Origin: a virus
IMG/VR virus record: IMGVR_UViG_3300033156_000984
Span: 1-60,056 of that record
Length of the DNA: 60,056 bases
Reading direction: 5' to 3' (one strand)
Part shown: positions 34,334-42,463 of the stretch, piece by piece
Position numbering within the stretch: position 1 is the first letter of the stretch
How the letters are laid out: every line of letters begins with the position of its first letter
The notes under the pieces: model-generated
The model's database searches: none
The model's input: the letters and a program-made list of their open reading frames with translations, nothing else
Told to the model about the DNA's origin: nothing
Made by a program: the position numbers and the translations under genes

Positions 34334-34647
34334 AAAGGGACTATTACCTTAAGAATATCTGTTAAATTACAATTTTCTTCTACCCATTTTAATGGTTTAT
34401 TTAAAATGAGAGACGCAGCCCTCTGTAACTCATCCGGGGCGCTCGTCAGTATCTTGATCACAATTTCTATCCCCTGAGTTGGCGAGAGCTGCGTCTCTTC
34501 CAAATTAATATCTTTAAGTCCTTTCTTGAGCATTTTTTGTACAATATTCAAGAATTGAACTTCTTGTTTGAATGTTAAACGTTCAGGTATCTCAATAGTC
34601 TCACCAGCTATTTCAATTGATTTCATGCTTGGATAAAATCTATCCAT
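34231..34647 (-). CDS. Tail assembly chaperone (lambda G-like)
   Basis: This encodes 138 helical residues (SIEIAGETIEIPERLTFKQ, then long helices) and lies between the tail tube and tape measure genes, the standard place for the chaperone pair. It contains the slippery heptamer CCCTTTC in the correct phase, 105 codons from the start. Most ribosomes would end at 34231 and a fraction would shift to the extension. The ribosome site GGAGGGAGG precedes it. Confidence 0.88.
   Translation of the reverse strand: MDRFYPSMKSIEIAGETIEIPERLTFKQEVQFLNIVQKMLKKGLKDINLEETQLSPTQGIEIVIKILTSAPDELQRAASLILNKPLKWVEENCNLTDILKVIVPFFILFMNNINQVMSGLLEMSLPNLETQMNLSEDK
34333..34339 (-). promoter_or_regulatory. -1 ribosomal frameshift site CCCTTTC
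   Basis: On the minus strand the bases read C CCT TTC in the zero frame, matching the X XXY YYZ rule; both tRNAs can re-pair on CCC and TTT after a -1 slip. The -1 frame is blocked by a TAA only a few codons upstream and is open for 127 codons downstream. The lambda equivalent is GGGAAAG. A clear downstream hairpin was not found by eye. Confidence 0.82.
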
Positions 34648-34706
34648 AACTTGACCTCCCTCCTTTAAGGAGCTTTAGAGTCTTTCCTAGAATTATTTTA
34701 AGAGAT

Positions 34707-35324
34707 TTATTCAAGTCCTTCAATAGTAAGAGTAAGGTAACTTAGATTATAAGAAGCTGCGGGGTTACCCCACCAGTCCTGTGATACAGGTATTGGAGTC
34801 AATTCAAGATTCATTGCAATTACATCATCAGTTGGGAATGGTATATCAAACGATGCTAACATTTCAGCCTTCCAAATATAGATTGTGATGACATTATCTT
34901 CAGTTTCTTTATGTCGTATAATAGCTCGCACCTCAGGCACTGAATATGTTGCTCCATGCGATAGAATATTTTGAGTTGTAGCAAAATTAGCAATATCATT
35001 CATCGTTACATTTTCAGTAACTTCACCTAATCCACCAAATAATGCTAGATTGACATTTTTAAGATCCCATTCAAAAACCTGTAATGTAATTCTAAAAGTT
35101 TCTTCTGTTACCCATTTCTTTTGTACTAGCATAGGTTTACCTGCTCTGAATTCAAAGAAGCTTCTGTCGCATGCAATAGAGAAATCACCTACATAACCTA
35201 CCCAATCTCCAGTATCGGGAAACGTATCGGCAGTAGTACCAACAGCTGCTGAGGTTGTTATTGCTATTTCTGGTCTTCCAGATCGCAATTTATCCGGATC
35301 GCCTGTGTAAGATACTATCGGCAT
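34707..35324 (-). CDS. Major tail (tube) protein
   Basis: This encodes 205 residues, beta-rich, with an AAAGGAGGGG ribosome site. The pattern of N-terminal strand-loop (PDKLRSGRPEIAITTSAAVG) and later antiparallel strands fits tail tube proteins. The location, directly before the frameshifted chaperone and after tail terminator-like genes, is the standard one. A short intergenic gap of about 60 bp follows on the way to the chaperone. No sheath gene is present, so the tail is non-contractile. Confidence 0.82.
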   Translation of the reverse strand: MPIVSYTGDPDKLRSGRPEIAITTSAAVGTTADTFPDTGDWVGYVGDFSIACDRSFFEFRAGKPMLVQKKWVTEETFRITLQVFEWDLKNVNLALFGGLGEVTENVTMNDIANFATTQNILSHGATYSVPEVRAIIRHKETEDNVITIYIWKAEMLASFDIPFPTDDVIAMNLELTPIPVSQDWWGNPAASYNLSYLTLTIEGLE

Positions 35325-35520
35325 TTAATACCCCTCCTTTCTGAATCTCAATCTCGTGTAATTTACCACAGCTCCAGCATGTTATAAGTATGTTACCATA
35401 GATGATTTGAATATAGATATCTTTGTGCTTAATACTAAATCTTCCATCTGTTAATAACTTTCCCAATAATGCATTACATTCTGAACATCTAAATTCAGTG
35501 ATTTTACTCCGGAATTGCAC
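35290..35520 (-). CDS. Mu Com-like zinc ribbon protein
   Basis: This encodes 76 residues with two Cys pairs, FRCSECN near the N-terminus and CWSCGK near residue 60, forming a zinc ribbon. Phage Mu Com has this arrangement and acts on an mRNA to allow translation of the mom DNA-modification gene. Here it sits between tail terminator and tail tube genes, so the RNA-binding analogy is tentative. It overlaps both neighbours (17 and 35 bp). Confidence 0.68.
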   Translation of the reverse strand: MQFRSKITEFRCSECNALLGKLLTDGRFSIKHKDIYIQIIYGNILITCWSCGKLHEIEIQKGGVLNADSILHRRSG

Positions 35521-35893
35521 TAAGAATCACTCTCCATGATGATTGAATATAATATAAATCTCCTTCTAGAATTTCTCCTTCGCTATGTCCATCATATGAG
35601 ATTCTCCATATAAAATTATCTGTTGAAAATTTTGAATTGTCAAGCAAATTATATAATTCAGAAAATACTTCAAGCGCTTCATTTAATGAATGTTTACTGA
35701 CAACAGTTAATTGCAAAGTTGAATGGAAATTTGGTCCTGATATTATTTTTGATACATAGATATTTCTTATTAGGACCATTGGATAATCCTGCTCTTTTTT
35801 AATTTCCCACATTGTTTGAATATAACATCCTTTAAGTTCCGGAATATTTCTTAATAAATATTTTCTTAATTCTTCATATGCTTCACTGAACAT
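35504..35893 (-). CDS. Tail terminator/completion-like protein
   Basis: This encodes 129 residues of alpha/beta type (LTVVSKHSLNEALEVFSELYNL in pattern), similar to tail terminator or completion proteins such as lambda U and HK97 gp10-type neighbours. The evidence is mostly position: two genes before the tail tube and after the neck genes. AAAGGAGGAAT precedes the ATG. The N-terminus overlaps the previous gene. Confidence 0.65.
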   Translation of the reverse strand: MFSEAYEELRKYLLRNIPELKGCYIQTMWEIKKEQDYPMVLIRNIYVSKIISGPNFHSTLQLTVVSKHSLNEALEVFSELYNLLDNSKFSTDNFIWRISYDGHSEGEILEGDLYYIQSSWRVILSAIPE

Positions 35894-36401
35894 CGATTAT
35901 TCCTCCTTTTGTATATAATCTAACTTTAGGTGTAACTTCTTTACCTAATAATCTTCTTGATAAAGCTCGTGAGAAATTATTTATTTCTTGTAGTTTTAGA
36001 TCAAGAAATTCTTTGAAGGTATTACGTCCCAACATCTTTGAACTCCCTGTAATAACAGCTTCAATATATTTGAATTTATTTAAATCATTATCAGAAAATC
36101 CAATGAAGAATTTGTCTGAGATATTATTTTCAAATTGTGCTAACTCTCTCATTACAGAATGTGACCATGCTAAATGTTGATAAGCTTTACCAGTTTTGCG
36201 ATGTACATACCCAAATGGATGTTCAGATGTTATTAGATGAGGTTTTGGGTGTTGTCTGGAATATGGATGATGTTTTTTAATCCATTTTTGAGTATGTGAA
36301 CAATTTGGGTTAAACCACGATAGAACTGAATTATGGATATATCTAGCAAATTCTCGTTTGAATTGTAGTAATTTCTCAAGATGACGGCGGCTTAGTGGCA
36401 T
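35883..36401 (-). CDS. Neck/head-tail joining-type protein
   Basis: This encodes about 172 residues from the ATG at 36401, preceded by AGAGGTGAGG. It is rich in His and aromatic residues (residues 30-70: HHPYSRQHPKPH) with helical flanks. HK97 gp10-like or minor-tail proteins occupy this place in relatives. The motif is not specific, so the assignment rests on context. It overlaps the large glycosyltransferase gene upstream. Confidence 0.6.
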   Translation of the reverse strand: MPLSRRHLEKLLQFKREFARYIHNSVLSWFNPNCSHTQKWIKKHHPYSRQHPKPHLITSEHPFGYVHRKTGKAYQHLAWSHSVMRELAQFENNISDKFFIGFSDNDLNKFKYIEAVITGSSKMLGRNTFKEFLDLKLQEINNFSRALSRRLLGKEVTPKVRLYTKGGIIDVQ

Positions 36402-38700
36402 CTTCCTCACCTCTTTGATGTAATTTCACTTCAGTTGCACTTTCTAATTTTTCGAGGAGTTGCCTTAGACTTCTAGTAATTATATGCCTACCTCGCTCAG
36501 CGTCTTTAATAGCTTTCCTTATACTTTCTTTAGCTAATGCCAAATATGCTAATCCTCTTTGTTCCCAATAATACACATTTACATTTCCTTTAGCATATTT
36601 CTCACAATTGTCTAGAGCTTTTAAAGCTTCTTGAGCATTTCCTTGTTCTAATAATTGTACCGCATAATTATACCATGCTCTATAATTAGTTGGGTCTTTC
36701 TTAAGTTCTTCTTGAGTTACCTTAATATACAATTCTTTATTTCTAATATATTCTTCTTTATCCATTAAACCTAGATTAATTCCTTTAATTGGACAGTCAC
36801 AGAGGGTATATTTTAGTTCTTTCAAAGAGTCATCCACACATTCATGTACTTTTCCATAAAATTTAATTTCTGGATGATGTTTCCAAATTCTTACAGTAGA
36901 AGAAGGGATTGCTTTGCCATCCCATTTCAAATTAAGGAATTCTATTAACATGGCATCAGCAGGACACAATCTTATGATTTTAGATAGATTCAAAATGTTT
37001 TCATAATGCTCATCTGGATCCATATACATCACCCATCTGGTTCTAATTAATTTCAATCCATCATTGCGACATTTTGAAAAATCTTGTTCTAGCGGTGAGT
37101 GGATATATTCAAATTCTAATAGTTGGGAAATTTGGAATAGCTCATCAAACGGTTGTAGTGAAGTATCCACTAAAACTACTTGATCAAATAGAGTATAATA
37201 ACCCCGGAGAATGAATCTGATAAACTCTTCAAAATTTTCTTTACCAGCCAGGAGTAATAATCCAACACTATGATCTTCTTCTAGATCATTGATATAAATT
37301 TTACAGGGTTTAACACTGAAGAAAATTTTTTCATATGAATCGGTTCCAAGAAATACATAGTTAGGATTTGGATCTATATTTTTATAAAACTCATATTTAC
37401 GTTTTACCTCTTCTTTATTATACGCCCAAAAATGAGCTATAGAATGATTAGAGGCAAAAATTCCATTCAGAATACGCTGGAGTGGATGCTGGATGGAATG
37501 AACCTGAACTTCATTATCGGGACCAAAAACATAATTATTGGGAAAAACTCGACTTCCTCGATAAGCAATTTCATCGAATTTAAATTGTATAATGAAATCT
37601 GAATGAAAAACCATCCAAGGAAAAGCATGCACTAGCTGAGATGGAAGCGCTGTTCTCAATACTTTGCGGAAAGAATCCTCATTCCCTAACATTATTTCAT
37701 CATCATCAAGACAAAATCTCCAAGGTATATTGCATTCCAAGGAGTAATCGATTTCCCATTGGAATATCTCTCTGAAATTAATTTTTTTGTCCCAGTTAAC
37801 TAATTTAATCTTATTATATTTTCTTGAATATTCCTCTATAAGTTCCTTGGAGCCGTCTTTTGATTCATTATCTATTACTACTATCTCATCAGCATACTTC
37901 AATGCATTATTAAGAGTTTTCTCCAATAATTTCTTTCTATTATGAGATTGAATGAAAAAAATATTACGATCTGAGTTTTGTGGAATGTGTTTCTTAAGGT
38001 ATTTTATTCCATCTTCGCAATTAATATGCGAATTTCGAGTTTTGTGTTTAACTATTAAATATCTTGTAAGGTAAACACTATAACCACTTTGCCACATTCT
38101 AATGAAGAGATCATTGTCATTAAAATGATATGAGAATTGAGTATCAAATCCTCCCAATTTTTCAAATACATTTTTCTTAACATAAAAACAATAACTAGCG
38201 GCGAGCATAATTTCCTGAACTCTTGGTTCGCAATTACGTTGAAGATCATTAATATCTATTTCTTCCCACCCCTTTTTTAAAGAAGTCTGAGCAGGATTGC
38301 CCACATATCCAACCCCCGAAGCTATTATGGCGGCAACAGGTCCAAATTTATCTTTAGTAAATTCACTAGCTAATGCATAGGAAAACTGAAATCTTTCAAT
38401 TAAATCTTGAGGGACTTCTATATCAGCATCCATACATATTACTTCAGGAAATTTGGCCAGTTTTACTGCATAGTTCATCCCAATTTGATATCTATCGGAT
38501 TCGATTTTCTCATATCGCAAAAAATCCTTTTTCTTCTTTAAAAAACCACGTATGAACTCTCGAGTCCCATCCTGTGAATTTGTATCTATGACAATAATTT
38601 CTAAATTATCTTTATACTTTTCTTTAATTGGAGTTAATTGTTTGAGTAGATTATATAAATGATTTAGTTGGTTATGAGTTACAATGCAAATTGAGTACAT
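36376..38700 (-). CDS. Multi-domain glycosyltransferase (three GT2-like domains plus TPR)
   Basis: This encodes about 774 residues from the ATG at 38700 (ribosome site GAAGGAGGG). Three GT-A-like units follow one another: IVIDTNSQDGT with MDADIEV, then VVIDNESKDGS with CLDDDEIML, then VLVDTSLQPF with YMDPDEHYE. Each shows a nucleotide-sugar pocket Asp and a DxD-like metal motif. TPR-like helices follow at about 665-740 (AWYNYAVQLLEQGNAQEALK). It is embedded between connector and neck genes, so glycosylation of capsid, tail or host surface is possible. The target is unknown. Confidence 0.85.
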   Translation of the reverse strand: MYSICIVTHNQLNHLYNLLKQLTPIKEKYKDNLEIIVIDTNSQDGTREFIRGFLKKKKDFLRYEKIESDRYQIGMNYAVKLAKFPEVICMDADIEVPQDLIERFQFSYALASEFTKDKFGPVAAIIASGVGYVGNPAQTSLKKGWEEIDINDLQRNCEPRVQEIMLAASYCFYVKKNVFEKLGGFDTQFSYHFNDNDLFIRMWQSGYSVYLTRYLIVKHKTRNSHINCEDGIKYLKKHIPQNSDRNIFFIQSHNRKKLLEKTLNNALKYADEIVVIDNESKDGSKELIEEYSRKYNKIKLVNWDKKINFREIFQWEIDYSLECNIPWRFCLDDDEIMLGNEDSFRKVLRTALPSQLVHAFPWMVFHSDFIIQFKFDEIAYRGSRVFPNNYVFGPDNEVQVHSIQHPLQRILNGIFASNHSIAHFWAYNKEEVKRKYEFYKNIDPNPNYVFLGTDSYEKIFFSVKPCKIYINDLEEDHSVGLLLLAGKENFEEFIRFILRGYYTLFDQVVLVDTSLQPFDELFQISQLLEFEYIHSPLEQDFSKCRNDGLKLIRTRWVMYMDPDEHYENILNLSKIIRLCPADAMLIEFLNLKWDGKAIPSSTVRIWKHHPEIKFYGKVHECVDDSLKELKYTLCDCPIKGINLGLMDKEEYIRNKELYIKVTQEELKKDPTNYRAWYNYAVQLLEQGNAQEALKALDNCEKYAKGNVNVYYWEQRGLAYLALAKESIRKAIKDAERGRHIITRSLRQLLEKLESATEVKLHQRGEEDATKPPSS

Positions 38701-38719
38701 CCAAAATCCCTCCTTCAAT

Positions 38720-39289
38720 TTATTTTAGTTGAAATACAAAATCTTCTCCTAATGGCTCAATTCTACAAGTATAATATTTCATCCCATGCTCTAATGTATT
38801 CAAGGAAACAATTTTATAATAATTATCATTTGAATAGATTATATCTCCAACTGAAAGATTCTTATAAGTCTTGATATAAGCAACTGGACCTTGCTGTTCA
38901 ATCATTCCAAATGGAGTAGTGAAAATTTCTGATTCACGAATAGTCAATAAAACAGAAGCTTCGAGGCTTAATGTCGGGATTCGCTCACCTATTGGATTAA
39001 TTAACTGTGTTTCAAAATTCACGGTTTGGATTGTGAATAACTGAGAGATTCCAGAATATGCATTCTCTGATTCTCCAACTGAAGAATTATCAATCGTAAT
39101 AACCTCTGAGATTAAATTTAAATTTTCGTCCAATCCCTGAATTGAAATCGTAATCAAATCCCAGTCCTGAGTAGATACAAATCTTAGATATGAAACCGTA
39201 GCTAATTCAAGATCCAAATCTATTTGAGGGAGGGAATCAAAAAGACTTGGGCTAAATGAATATAATTGACCAGACTGAAAAATTCTCAT
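38720..39289 (-). CDS. Head-tail connector region protein
   Basis: This encodes 189 beta-rich residues with no recognised motif. It follows the gp6-like connector gene by 1 bp and precedes the glycosyltransferase. Stopper or adaptor proteins sit here in HK97-like phages. The family is not recognised directly; the role is inferred from order. Confidence 0.55.
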   Translation of the reverse strand: MRIFQSGQLYSFSPSLFDSLPQIDLDLELATVSYLRFVSTQDWDLITISIQGLDENLNLISEVITIDNSSVGESENAYSGISQLFTIQTVNFETQLINPIGERIPTLSLEASVLLTIRESEIFTTPFGMIEQQGPVAYIKTYKNLSVGDIIYSNDNYYKIVSLNTLEHGMKYYTCRIEPLGEDFVFQLK

Positions 39290-39290
39290 T

Positions 39291-39836
39291 TTATCTCACC
39301 CTGATGGAATTAGAATCTATTATTGATTTAATAAATGGTGGAATACCATATTGATAAATTTTCTCTAACGTCATATCACCTATCTTTAATCTTCGAATAT
39401 CGAATTCTCCTTTGTTATTTATAATATATCCAGAAAGCTCAAGAATTGCAAACTTTAAATCATCAGGAACAGTGAATGAGGTATAACCTGCTCTATATTG
39501 AACTTCCCAGAAATGAGGAATGATTGTATTTAAAGAATTTTTGCATCTAATCATTCCACTCTTCTCAATAATGTAGAACTGATCTAGATTCCAAGAAATA
39601 TCATCTATCGTGATGGTTGAAATAGTCGCTACCGGGATACTTGATAAATATACTGTATTCTTCTTCGTAAAGAATTTATCTATGATATCTTCTCCATCAT
39701 CTTCCAATTTAGAGTAACCACATAATCGTTCTATAATCTTTTGAGAATAACCAATCACATTAGATAACGCTGAATCAGAAATAAAATCTGTTGAATAGCC
39801 AAAATATTCCCGTACTGTGGAAACATCTATCAGCAT
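39291..39836 (-). CDS. Head-tail connector, HK97 gp6-like
   Basis: This encodes about 181 residues from the ATG at 39836. It has the gp6 pattern: an N-terminal helix set (VSTVREYFGY, then NVIGYSQKIIERLCGY), a central beta part and the signature WEVQYRAGY followed by DDLKFAILEL. HK97 gp6 forms a 12-13 subunit ring under the portal. The position after the capsid gene agrees with this call. Confidence 0.85.
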   Translation of the reverse strand: MLIDVSTVREYFGYSTDFISDSALSNVIGYSQKIIERLCGYSKLEDDGEDIIDKFFTKKNTVYLSSIPVATISTITIDDISWNLDQFYIIEKSGMIRCKNSLNTIIPHFWEVQYRAGYTSFTVPDDLKFAILELSGYIINNKGEFDIRRLKIGDMTLEKIYQYGIPPFIKSIIDSNSIRVR

Positions 39837-39854
39837 ATTCAACTACCTTCCTCA

Positions 39855-40103
39855 TCACTTAGATTTCTTCCTTTTCTTTTTCTTAGTGGTTTTGGTTTTA
39901 GTCGTGGAAGACTCTGCTACTTTAACCTTTTCTTCTTCAGGAATCAATTCAACATCAAACTTAGGACGTATCATGAAATGATTAGCAATATTTGGATCGT
40001 CAGTAATGAATTCCCCATTCTCAAACATTACAGGACCAAAAGGTGTAGCAACATATTGACGATAACTTAAATAACGAGTTGATTTAATTCTCCATTTAGA
40101 CAT
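39855..40103 (-). CDS. Small protein with Lys/Thr-rich tail, post-capsid
   Basis: This encodes 82 residues: a beta-like N-terminal half (RQYVATPFGPVMFENGEF) and a final stretch of Ser/Thr/Lys. Similar small genes often sit between the capsid and connector genes (for example head-decoration or head-tail spacer proteins). It follows the hairpin at 40141-40165 and shows GAGGTGATTT before its ATG. Function is unknown. Confidence 0.6.
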   Translation of the reverse strand: MSKWRIKSTRYLSYRQYVATPFGPVMFENGEFITDDPNIANHFMIRPKFDVELIPEEEKVKVAESSTTKTKTTKKKKRKKSK

Positions 40104-40140
40104 TGCTAAATCACCTCAGAATTTTAAAAAATTGGGGGTG

Positions 40141-40165
40141 GGGAGGGAAGATAATCTTCCCTCCC
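40141..40165 (-). terminator. Hairpin after the capsid gene, possible attenuator
   Basis: An 11-bp perfect stem (GGGAGGGAAGA pairs with TCTTCCCTCCC around TAA/TTA) lies about 20 bp after the capsid stop on the minus strand, with a T run about 13 bases further on. A weak terminator here would give the capsid gene more transcript than the connectors and tail. This is a common late-gene arrangement. Confidence 0.6.
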
Positions 40166-40185
40166 GATTCAATTTTAAATTTATG

Positions 40186-41202
40186 TTACAAGGTGCGCTT
40201 CACACCAACCAGAGCAGCTATACCATAAGGATCATTCACTACAAGTACACTACGCTCATATACTTCGAACTCTTCAACCTGCGCTGAAGTCTTACCTAAT
40301 GACTCTTTCTTAAGTGGTACCAAATCAACGAAGAATACATTATCAAGATTCACGCAGAAGAATGCAGTTGAGTCTCCACCCCAGAGCTGATATCTAGTAA
40401 GACCACTAGCTGCAGCACTTGATATTAGACCATTAGGATCAAGTGTTATAGTATCAGGTATTGCAGAAGTTACAAAGATGGGGACACCTTCATAAGAAGG
40501 AACTTTGATACCGGGATCAACTTCAGTTGTATTTAATGATAGATAACCATATACCAATCCTTTAAGCTCACGGAGTCCACCCTCAGAACAGAATATTGCT
40601 TTCTTCTTACCCTTCACTGAAGATATTAGCTCATCAAGTTTAGTCAATGTTAGTGTAGCTGCATTAGCATCGCTTCCCATCTGGATAACCCTATCATCAC
40701 CGATATTGAACTCAGTAGTAGCATTAGCACAGTAATAGTACAGACCACTCATCTCAGTTATTGCAGTAGTAGCATCAGCACGTCCCCAGAACATTAGCCA
40801 TGTCTCACGCTCAACTATTCGATTTATTATGAATTGTATTTCATCCTGTAATAGGTCAGTCTTTTCTTTTCCTTTATCAATATCTGCCTGATATACTTTA
40901 CCTTTCATACCAAAGTTCACATAGTTAAAGCTCTTGAGATATACAGTACCTGTTTCCTCATCAAGCGAAGTATCGTCATCTGCAAATTCTGCTAGTAATG
41001 ATTGAGTTGTATAAGGATCGGTCTGTGATACATGATAACGTACATCATAACCACGACCGCTACCACGCTTACGTGGCACAACTGCCCGCACTTCATTGAT
41101 ATAGCGTGCATAGTCACGTAGCTGTTCGTCTTCTAAAGCACCCCAATCGACAGAGGAATCCATATTAAGATCTTTCAATACTTCGATGGGATCTACCTGC
41201 AT
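40186..41202 (-). CDS. Major capsid protein, HK97 fold
   Basis: This encodes 338 residues. It lies directly after the prohead protease and before the connectors, and its composition (E-loop-like charged part near 75-110, Thr/Ala-rich P-domain, end VVNDPYGIAALVGVKRTL) fits HK97-type capsid proteins. Codon use is less AT-extreme (more GTA, CGT, ACC) than in neighbours, as for strongly expressed genes. The terminator-like hairpin after it supports high expression. The protease may remove part of the N-terminus. Confidence 0.85.
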   Translation of the reverse strand: MQVDPIEVLKDLNMDSSVDWGALEDEQLRDYARYINEVRAVVPRKRGSGRGYDVRYHVSQTDPYTTQSLLAEFADDDTSLDEETGTVYLKSFNYVNFGMKGKVYQADIDKGKEKTDLLQDEIQFIINRIVERETWLMFWGRADATTAITEMSGLYYYCANATTEFNIGDDRVIQMGSDANAATLTLTKLDELISSVKGKKKAIFCSEGGLRELKGLVYGYLSLNTTEVDPGIKVPSYEGVPIFVTSAIPDTITLDPNGLISSAAASGLTRYQLWGGDSTAFFCVNLDNVFFVDLVPLKKESLGKTSAQVEEFEVYERSVLVVNDPYGIAALVGVKRTL

Positions 41203-41208
41203 GCGTCA

Positions 41209-42459
41209 TCACCTCTCATATCGTTCTTTCAACTCAAGGATTGTACGTAACCTTTCTTCAGGTGTCAGTTCTTTTAGTCTTTCTCTTATTTCTTTTATTA
41301 CGTCTTTAGTTTCGGGTTTGTCGTCACGAGGCTGTAACCCTTTCCTAACGGGTACAGATTCGGCGACATCTTCAATTAATTGTGTCATTTTTGTTTCAAA
41401 TGCTTTAATCTTTTCATCTATTTTATTGAGAATATCCTTAGTTACTTCCTCAATATCGAGTTCTTTGGTTGGATAAGGATATGGATAACCATACTCCTCA
41501 CTGAGTTTCCGAAGCTCTTCAATCATCGCATCAATCTTGTCCTTAAGTTTCTTATCATCAATTTTACCTTTGAGTGTCTTTAGAAGTGCTATCACTTTCT
41601 GTATAGTATCTGCACTCTTTATAACCAAATCTTTTAGTTTTTCTATTTCAGTATCATCTGTGTTTTCATTATCTTCCTTTGTATCATCTTCTCTGGAATT
41701 ATCTACTTCTTTCGTCTGATCTTTAGTTTCATTAGTCGTATCCTGATCCTTTGCATCAGCAGATTTCTGAGTATCCTTAGCACCCTGAGAAGCATTCTGT
41801 GGCTCATCTCCTTCATTAGTAGGATTATCCACAATGGTGTCATCAGTATCTTTAGTTACATCCTTAGTCTGCTCATCCTCATCCTTCTTTTTCTTAAGAT
41901 CATCATCACGATTACCAACAACCATATCATCCACCTCCAATGCCTTCGATACATAATAACTCATTATCTTTGATAATGGTTGAGCTGGTAATGAAACTAA
42001 TGAGATTTCAAATATTTCTAAGTCATCACATACAAGGATTGTTCTACTGAGTTCTTCATTCCATTCCTCATGATATCTTACTCGGCCTCTGTATGAGAAT
42101 GAATTAATTATACCTTGAGTGATTTGATTCCAAATCCAATCATTATATTTATCTATCATAATTTTAACTCTAATTCCTTTATCGTCAAGTTTAAACTCTA
42201 AAAGTTTGCCTATAGGATAATTTTTTTCATGATTAAATAATACGGTATTACAGAATTTTAATGACTCTAATGCTCGTTCTGCTGCTTTCTTAGAGATAAT
42301 TTCAAATTCTCTATCAGGTGTTTCAACCATTAAGATATATCCCTCAACTATTCTATCTCCTTTCTCTTCATCTTTCTTAGTTTCGGATTCATAGCTTCGT
42401 ACTATATCAAAATATCCTTCGAATTCTTTTGTTCTAACTTCGTTAACAGTTATGCCCAT
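41209..42459 (-). CDS. Prohead protease fused to scaffold-like domain
   Basis: This encodes about 416 residues from the ATG at 42459 (AAAGGGGGTGAG). Residues about 1-170 are a U35-type prohead protease: FNHEKNYPIG contains the catalytic His, SFSYRG the Ser, and EIFEISLVSLPAQP the conserved end. Then come about 100 acidic, Asp/Thr/Lys-rich residues and a C-terminal coiled coil (about 280-415), typical of a fused scaffold or delta domain. It would cleave itself and the capsid protein during maturation. The overlapping gene upstream is the LigD-like ligase. Confidence 0.92.
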   Translation of the reverse strand: MGITVNEVRTKEFEGYFDIVRSYESETKKDEEKGDRIVEGYILMVETPDREFEIISKKAAERALESLKFCNTVLFNHEKNYPIGKLLEFKLDDKGIRVKIMIDKYNDWIWNQITQGIINSFSYRGRVRYHEEWNEELSRTILVCDDLEIFEISLVSLPAQPLSKIMSYYVSKALEVDDMVVGNRDDDLKKKKDEDEQTKDVTKDTDDTIVDNPTNEGDEPQNASQGAKDTQKSADAKDQDTTNETKDQTKEVDNSREDDTKEDNENTDDTEIEKLKDLVIKSADTIQKVIALLKTLKGKIDDKKLKDKIDAMIEELRKLSEEYGYPYPYPTKELDIEEVTKDILNKIDEKIKAFETKMTQLIEDVAESVPVRKGLQPRDDKPETKDVIKEIRERLKELTPEERLRTILELKERYER

Positions 42460-42463
42460 GAAC

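Noticed and set aside
36376-38700. Idea that the glycosyltransferase gene is a contaminating insertion or chimera
   Set aside because: Base composition, ribosome site style and tight overlaps with both neighbours match the rest of the late operon, so it appears native.
41186-41476. Plus-strand open frames opposite the capsid, protease, ligase and tape measure genes
   Set aside because: They are antisense shadows caused by codon bias in long genes; none has a ribosome site or protein-like composition.
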